Source of the DNA: Hormiphora californensis
Lineage: Eukaryota > Ctenophora > Tentaculata > Cydippida > Pleurobrachiidae
DNA: 64,000 nucleotides
Direction: 5' to 3'
Assembly: GCA_020137815.1 (NCBI GenBank)
Contig: CM035350.1
Location: forward strand, 4,544,418 to 4,608,417
In this document: positions 58,940-64,000 of the stretch, in pieces
Numbering within the stretch: position 1 is the stretch's first letter
Layout of the letters: each line of letters opens with the position of its first letter
Notes under the pieces: model-generated
Database searches by the model: none
Told to the model about the DNA's origin: nothing
What the model saw: only the letters and a program-made list of their open reading frames with translations
Program-made: the position numbers and the translations under genes

Positions 58940-60325
58940 ATTAAGCCAAAAACTAATTTTAAAAATTGTTGGCGGGAAAGGTGACCCACTTAAAACCTTT
59001 GCTACTGCCGGGTATCCCCCACAAACTCCCCTTTAAAATTTTTGGTAAAAAAGGGGAGGGGAAAAAAGGAAAACCCCCCCCCCGCCCGCCTTTTGGCCCC
59101 CGGGGGGGGGGGGGGAAAAAAAAAAAGGGGAAACCCAAGGGGGGAAAAAAGGGGGGGGAAAAAAAAAAAATTTTTTTTTTTTTTTTGGAAAAGGGGGTTT
59201 TCTTCTCTCTCTTTTTCCTTCCCCCCCACCCCTTTAAATCACCTCTCTTTCACTGTCTTATTCCATTATATTCACCTCTTATATCCCTGATCCCGGCAGC
59301 AGGCAAAGGTGTAAGTGGGTCACCTTTCCCGCCAACTAATTTAAATTAGTTTTTGGCTTAATTTAGGTCCCTTTTTGGTTTCTAATCACAGCATGACATT
59401 ATTTCATGATGTGATATTGTCGAAATGATGCGCTATATGAGAAACGAGACGAATTTCTGTGAAAATCGTATTTTAGACGTCATAATGACGTCATTTGACG
59501 TAATTAGTGACGTCGTAACGACGTAATTGCATCACGATATATTTTTAATCAATACCCCAAAGGAGCTTGTAAAGTTTCATTGACCACAGTGGTCAGGAAA
59601 GGGAGTTTTTGCTCGAAAAACGTTCAATTTGCTGAATTTTTCGTCAAATTTTTGACTTCCGACGCGATTTAAGGGCTCAAAATGATAAGCTACGAAAATT
59701 CGCTTTATAGTATCTGAAAGTTCAGACGATTTGCCGGTAACGATTTTTCGTCAAATCAGAAATCGGAACACGTCTTCAGGGTGCTAGAGGCGTTTGAAAA
59801 AAGTTAGTCGGTCTCGCGCAATGACGTCACTCATGACGTCATTGCGCCCGTCATAGGTAAGATGGAGAGTCGCCACCCAAATGGGTACATGCACGAGACA
59901 ATTGTCTGTCGAATGCCGCTTGGTTTAAGGTCGTACAATGTCTGGTTCGTCTCAAACTGGGACAAAACGGAAGGTAACAAAGCGTCTATCCATGTATGTA
60001 TGTATGTATGTATGTATCAACCTAGTTATCCCCACACTGAATTTTCTGTTTTGGGGGTGGTGTTATAACTTTTGAACAAAAAGAGCCAGCCACTTGAAAT
60101 TTTTACCATCGATAGAGGTCTACAAGAAGCTTCTAAGTACAAAATTTCAGCTTCCTAGCTCTTCTGGTTCGGGAGTTATGGTGTGTCAAAAAGTGCCAAA
60201 ATGGGCTAAAAGTATGAAATAACTATATATACGCTGTGAGCAAGCGGGCCGTTTTTGGGGGAAATTTTTTTCGGGGGATGGATGGGGTCACCTTTGCGCT
60301 TGCCAGCGCAGTGATTGGCCCGCTA
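58940..60325. mobile_element. Non-autonomous element, copy C of the CRE-rich family
   Basis: Foldback end at about 58945-59360 (TTGGCGGGAAAGGTGACCC and its inverse), with the middle of the foldback replaced by homopolymer-rich sequence (59035-59235). Then clustered TGACGTCA sites near 59477-59525 and 59820-59850, a (GTAT)n tract at 59993-60018, and the far end GGTCACCTTTGCGCTTGCC plus AGCGCAGTGA at about 60286-60315. Confidence 0.75.
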
Positions 60326-61995
60326 GTTGTACCTCCACATTTTGTTACCGTGTTGCTCTGTTTGATTTCCTCGATGCCACTTTTTGTAACTCTGTCGTTT
60401 AACACACGTTGCTTTTCTATCCTATGTAGCTCAATATAAGCGTGTGGAAGATTGCCCTGCAGTCGTGCAGGGGGAGACTGTACCACCTGTACCAACAGGA
60501 ACTTAGCTGTTGTTGTCAGGACAACAGGAGAGTTTCCAGGACAACAGGAGTAGCCGTTACCAAGGACAACACCCCCGGGTTACTACCACAATGGGGGTCG
60601 ACAACACCTGCCTCAGAGACAAGATACTGGTGTTGAATGAACTGAAGAAGCACAACAATAACATCCAACTGGTTTCCGAAAAGACAGGATTTGATAAGGA
60701 GACGATTAAAAAGTGGGCAAACCAAAAAAACAAGAACAACAGTGCGCCTGTCAAGGCAAAGAAGAGGCGAGGTGGTGGTGGGGCTGTGACAGGAGGGGGT
60801 GGTGGAGGTACAAGCAAACCATCCTCTGCAGCAGCGGTAACCCCTGCACCCACTGACGGGAAGGACAAGTCCGTCTATACCATGACTGTGGATGAGAAAC
60901 TATGGGAGTGTTATAACAAGTATCGAGATGCAGGTCATTACGTTACCGCGGGACGCCTCCGGGATTTAACACATCGGATAATCAACGAGAACGAGCTGAG
61001 TGATTTTGAGTATTCGACTGAGTGGTTGCGGGGGTGGATGGAGGGTTATAAGCTTATCCATCACAAGGAAAGTAGCACAGAGAGTAGTTCCCCAGTGGGG
61101 ATATCTGATAGTGAGGAGAGGGAGGAGAGAAAGGTGAAGGAAGCGGAGAAAGCAAGGAGGAAGGATGAGAGGGCAGGCAGGGCTGATATACTGAGTAGTG
61201 AGGATCTTGTCTTCAAACAAGACGAATACGATTCGGTAATGATCTAATAGAGCTTTGTCATTCCTTGTCACGATCACTTTAATAATACATTAGTTGGACA
61301 CAAATAGTGCGCTATTCATGTTTTTGTGTACTGTCTTCATTAAAAAGGTATCTACATATCATATCTACGCATCATGTTAACCTCTTTTTATTGCCACTGT
61401 ATCGTTCTATGTACTTTTCTCTTTTGACAACCATTCATCTCATCCATCTCTTCTTCCTCTACTATAACTCTCCCCTCTGATTTGTTGAGAGAGGGAGAAA
61501 GAGACAGAGAGACAGAGAGAGAGAAAACGTTTATACGGCTCGAGCTTTAATGGGTCCTCCTCTGTTCGATGTTAAGCGGTACAGGTACAGGGCACTCTAA
61601 GTGCACTCTAAAGATAGTTTCAAACAGTCGCTTGTGTCTGCATGTCTGTCTCTCTGTATGCGCCTATCTGCCTGTCTATCATATCTGTCTGTTTTTCTGT
61701 CTGTCTCCTTTGTTTACGTGTCTATTGTAAACAACACAGGTAGACCCCATGTTTTGTGTGGTAAAACGTTTTGTGTGTGGGTCTCCGTGAGAGTGTTAAT
61801 TGTTTTCAAAAGTCAAAAGGAGAAGAAGTCATCAGAAGTTAACACGAGAGTCGAGAGCTAGTCTGAAAAAGAAATTATAAAAGTGGAAATAGTATATCTC
61901 TTATGCTGTCGCTGTCTGTGGTCGTAGAGCGTGAGAAGCAGTTCTCTCATACACTCCTGCTCTAGTGGCTTACTTTTTACCATAATTCATTCTTT
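59879..61995. repeat. Segmental duplication, copy 2 (partner 55265-57380)
   Basis: See copy 1. This copy keeps the open reading frame and is joined at its left end to a full CRE-rich element. Confidence 0.9.
60591..61247 (+). CDS. Psq/CENP-B-type helix-turn-helix DNA-binding protein, intact copy
   Basis: 218 residues from the ATG at 60591; the frame stays open upstream to 60510. The N-terminal LRDKILVLNELKKHNNNI-QLVSEKTGFDKETIKKW is a Psq-like helix-turn-helix. A Lys/Arg- and Gly-rich linker follows. Residues about 100-165 (KLWECYNKYRDAGHYV, AGRLRDLTHRI, LSDFEYSTEWLRGWMEGYKL) match the second, CENP-B/Tc5-type, helix-turn-helix. The tail is acidic/basic and ends EYDSVMI. The pair of domains is typical of pogo/Tigger transposases and of genes domesticated from them, but no DDE catalytic domain follows, so this is likely a domesticated nuclear DNA-binding protein or a transposase N-terminus. 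It is duplicated at 55981-56626. Confidence 0.75.
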   Translation: MGVDNTCLRDKILVLNELKKHNNNIQLVSEKTGFDKETIKKWANQKNKNNSAPVKAKKRRGGGGAVTGGGGGGTSKPSSAAAVTPAPTDGKDKSVYTMTVDEKLWECYNKYRDAGHYVTAGRLRDLTHRIINENELSDFEYSTEWLRGWMEGYKLIHHKESSTESSSPVGISDSEEREERKVKEAEKARRKDERAGRADILSSEDLVFKQDEYDSVMI

Positions 61996-61999
61996 ATCT

Positions 62000-62032
62000 T
62001 TCTCACCCTCTCTCTCTCACTCTCTCTCTCTT

Positions 62033-62083
<51 letters not shown>

Positions 62084-62228
62084 TTCTCTCCATTCCACAT
62101 TGTTGATTGTATCTCTCCTGCTCTTTCTTAACTTTCTCCTCTCTCTCTATCTCTATCTTTCTCCCTCCTCCCCTCTCTCTCCCTCCTCCCCTCTCTCTAT
62201 CTCTCTCTCCTTCCAATTCTCTCGACAG
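62000..62228. repeat. (CT)n and CTCCCTCCTCCC pyrimidine tract
   Basis: CT run at about 62028-62092, followed by two CCTCCCCTCTCTCT copies and ending at TTCTCTCGACAG, a plausible splice acceptor. Confidence 0.85.
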
Positions 62229-62530
62229 ATCTCAGCCGGAAACTAGTGTGCTGCGTGCGTGTTCTCGCACACTACAGCAGCAGCAGGAGTGTGTGTGCAT
62301 TGTGTGTATTAGTAGATTGTGTAAGATGTTTGATATGCGCTCCTTCTACCCGCTACTTTGTGAAGGTGCTGCGGGGGCCGCCGGCCTCTCATCCTCCCGA
62401 AATATGGTACATTGTTGAGTGGGGTGGGGTGAACCACCGGTTAGGAAACAAAGATCGAAACACTCAGACGCGATACAGAATATCAAATCGATTCTGCCTT
62501 GTGTTTAAGAACTGTCCGTCTAAAAACTAA
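62229..62530 (+). other. Candidate terminal exon, unidentified
   Basis: After TCTCTCGACAG an open frame runs to the stop at 62528-62530. It is Cys- and Val-rich at first (LVCCVRVLAHYSSSRS) and then charged (VNHRLGNKDRNTQTRYR). No domain recognised. It may be chance, as no upstream exon was found to join it. Confidence 0.25.
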
Positions 62531-62576
62531 ACTATGCCCTTTATTATTAACGAGTGTTGGGATTTGTTATGTCTGT

Positions 62577-62760
62577 TTCATGAAACATGGTACATTGTGT
62601 TGTGTGCTAGAAACATGGTACATTGTGTTGTGTGCGAGAAACATGGTACATTGGGTTGTGTGCGAGAAACATGGTACATTGTGTTGTGTGCTAGAAACAT
62701 GGTACATTGGGTTGTGTGCTAGAAACATGGTACATTGTGTTGTGTGCTAGAAACATGGTA
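62577..62760. repeat. 28-bp satellite, left part
   Basis: Unit GAAACATGGTACATTG followed by TGTTGTGTGCTA. Six to seven copies with small variants (GCGAGAAACATGG, TTGGGTTG) up to the palindromic insertion at 62761. Confidence 0.97.
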
Positions 62761-63524
62761 ACGGGTGACAACTAAAAATCTGGACATTTTTCTGTGAGCT
62801 CTAGCGCCGGCCCCGTTTGAGATACAGCTTCGGGCCAGTAATAGAACGATTTTTCAGACAATTTTGAATCATAATAATACAGCGGGAAAGGCTAAAAAGT
62901 TCATTTTCATTGCGATATTGCATCATTTCCTCTTGACCCACCAAATCATGTAGTACAGAGATTTGAGATTTCTATGTTATCAGGAACGACCTTCCCGATG
63001 AGATAGAATTCTCAAATTAAAAAAAATGGTTTTTCATGCCATAACCAACATAACTGCCAAGTTTCAACATTTTAGCTCATCAGGAAATTGGTTTTCCACG
63101 TCATAAATGTTTCGAGAGATCGTCAAAATGGCGATTTCTCAAACTACCTGTAAACTACGCTTTGGAGGGTTTGTTACAGATGATTCTGTGATCAGAATTG
63201 AGATTAACGGAGTGTGAAACAAAGTTAATATCGTTCAAAATTGTCTGAAAATCATTCTATCACTGTCCCGAAGCTGTATCTCAAAAAGAATAGGCGCTAG
63301 AGGTGCTAGAAAAGTGTGTAAATTTCATGTAATACATGGTTTGGTGGGGCAAGAGAAAGTGATGCGATATCGCAATGAAAATGAACTTTTTAGTCTTTTC
63401 CGCTGTGTTATTATGATTCAAAATTGTCTGAAAAATCGTTCTATTACTGGCCCGAAGCTGTATCTCAAACGGGGCCGGCGCTGGAGCTCACAGAAAAATG
63501 TCCAGATTTTTAGTTGTCACCCGT
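62761..63524. mobile_element. Palindromic foldback element inserted at TA inside the satellite
   Basis: Starts ACGGGTGACAACTAAAAATC, ends with its inverse GATTTTTAGTTGTCACCCGT, with TA on both sides. Arms are about 370 bp (CGGGCCAGTAATAGAACGAT against ATCGTTCTATTACTGGCCCG). It interrupts the 28-bp array cleanly, so the insertion is younger than the array. No coding gene. Confidence 0.9.
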
Positions 63525-64000
63525 TACATTGTGTTGTGTGCTAGAAACATGGTACATTGTGTTGTGTGCTAGAAACATGGTACATTGTGTTGTGTGCTAG
63601 AAACATGGTACATTGTGTTGTGTGCTAGAAACATGGTACATTGTGTTGTGTGCTAGAAACATGGTACATTGTGTTGTGTGCTAGAAACATGGTACATTGT
63701 GTTGTGTGCTAGAAACATGGTACATTGTGTTGTGTGCTAGAAACATGGTACATTGTGTTGTGTGCTAGAAACATGGTACATTGTGTTGTGTGCTAGAAAC
63801 ATGGTACATTGTGTTGTGTGCTAGAAACATGGTACATTGTGTTGTGTGCTAGAAACATGGTACATTGTGTTGTGTGCTAGAAACATGGTACATTGTGTTG
63901 TGTGCTAGAAACATGGTACATTGTGTTGTGTGCTAGAAACATGGTACATTGTGTTGTGTGCTAGAAACATGGTACATTGTGTTGTGTGCTAGAAACATGG
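63525..64000. repeat. 28-bp satellite, right part (runs off the window)
   Basis: About 17 nearly identical copies of the unit seen at 62577-62760, noticeably more uniform than the left part. It continues past the window end. Confidence 0.97.

Noticed and set aside
59862-60068. 68-residue frame MESRHPNGYMHETIV shared by copies of the CRE-rich element
   Set aside because: It is shared because the element is repeated. It crosses a (GTAT)n tract, lacks any domain and is not kept open in all copies.
63525-64000. Possible CRISPR array (28-bp regular repeat)
   Set aside because: Units are directly adjacent with no spacers. This is a tandem satellite in a eukaryotic genome.

Overview
The window is nuclear DNA from an invertebrate metazoan. 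The evidence is GT-AG introns of about 100-1500 bp, animal-type genes (VPS28, CWF19L1, cytochrome c1, ABHD17, SMIM13-like, C2H2 zinc finger, carbohydrate sulfotransferase, secreted trypsin), several non-LTR retrotransposons, and very many (GA)n/(CT)n microsatellites and foldback elements. I cannot fix the phylum from sequence alone. An early-branching or lophotrochozoan-like lineage with spliced-leader trans-splicing would fit.

Layout. 0.5-1.0 kb: remains of a non-LTR reverse transcriptase. 1.36-7.23 kb (minus): a secreted protein with a signal peptide, a C-type lectin domain, a Thr-rich linker and a trypsin domain, with transposable elements in its introns. 7.6-8.5 kb: another RT relic. 8.5-16.4 kb: mostly simple repeats and unassigned DNA. 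16.7-19.86 kb: a CR1/L2-like element bounded by a 22-bp direct repeat. 19.96-28.27 kb (plus): a tight head-to-tail cluster SMIM13-like / VPS28 / CWF19L1 / CYC1. Intergenic gaps are 158-409 bp and a 3' splice acceptor lies just before each start codon, which suggests a trans-spliced operon. A PLC-X-domain gene lies inside the last CYC1 intron on the opposite strand.

28.5-33.1 kb (minus): a candidate 55-residue protein and a seven-finger C2H2 gene in which two splice acceptors have been amplified into tandem arrays. 33-37 kb: GA-rich repeats and a 5'-truncated RT. 37.8-41.9 kb (minus): ABHD17, with the exon carrying the catalytic serine missing and replaced by garbled homopolymer-rich sequence. 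43.5-45.1 kb (plus): a CHST15-like type II sulfotransferase with a repeated stem. 45.2-51.7 kb: a dense block of foldback and other mobile elements, including a tRNA-Val-like sequence. 51.9-55 kb: weak candidate exons, microsatellites and a compact multi-hairpin element. 55.3-62 kb: a segmental duplication of a Psq/CENP-B-like DNA-binding gene; one copy is intact and one is frame-broken. 62.6-64 kb: a 28-bp satellite interrupted by a palindromic TA-flanked element.

The strongest unifying themes are the probable operon and a group of long, near-perfect palindromic elements that insert at TA. Exon joins were made by eye from GT/AG sites and reading phase. They are good where stated to keep phase, but none has transcript support.
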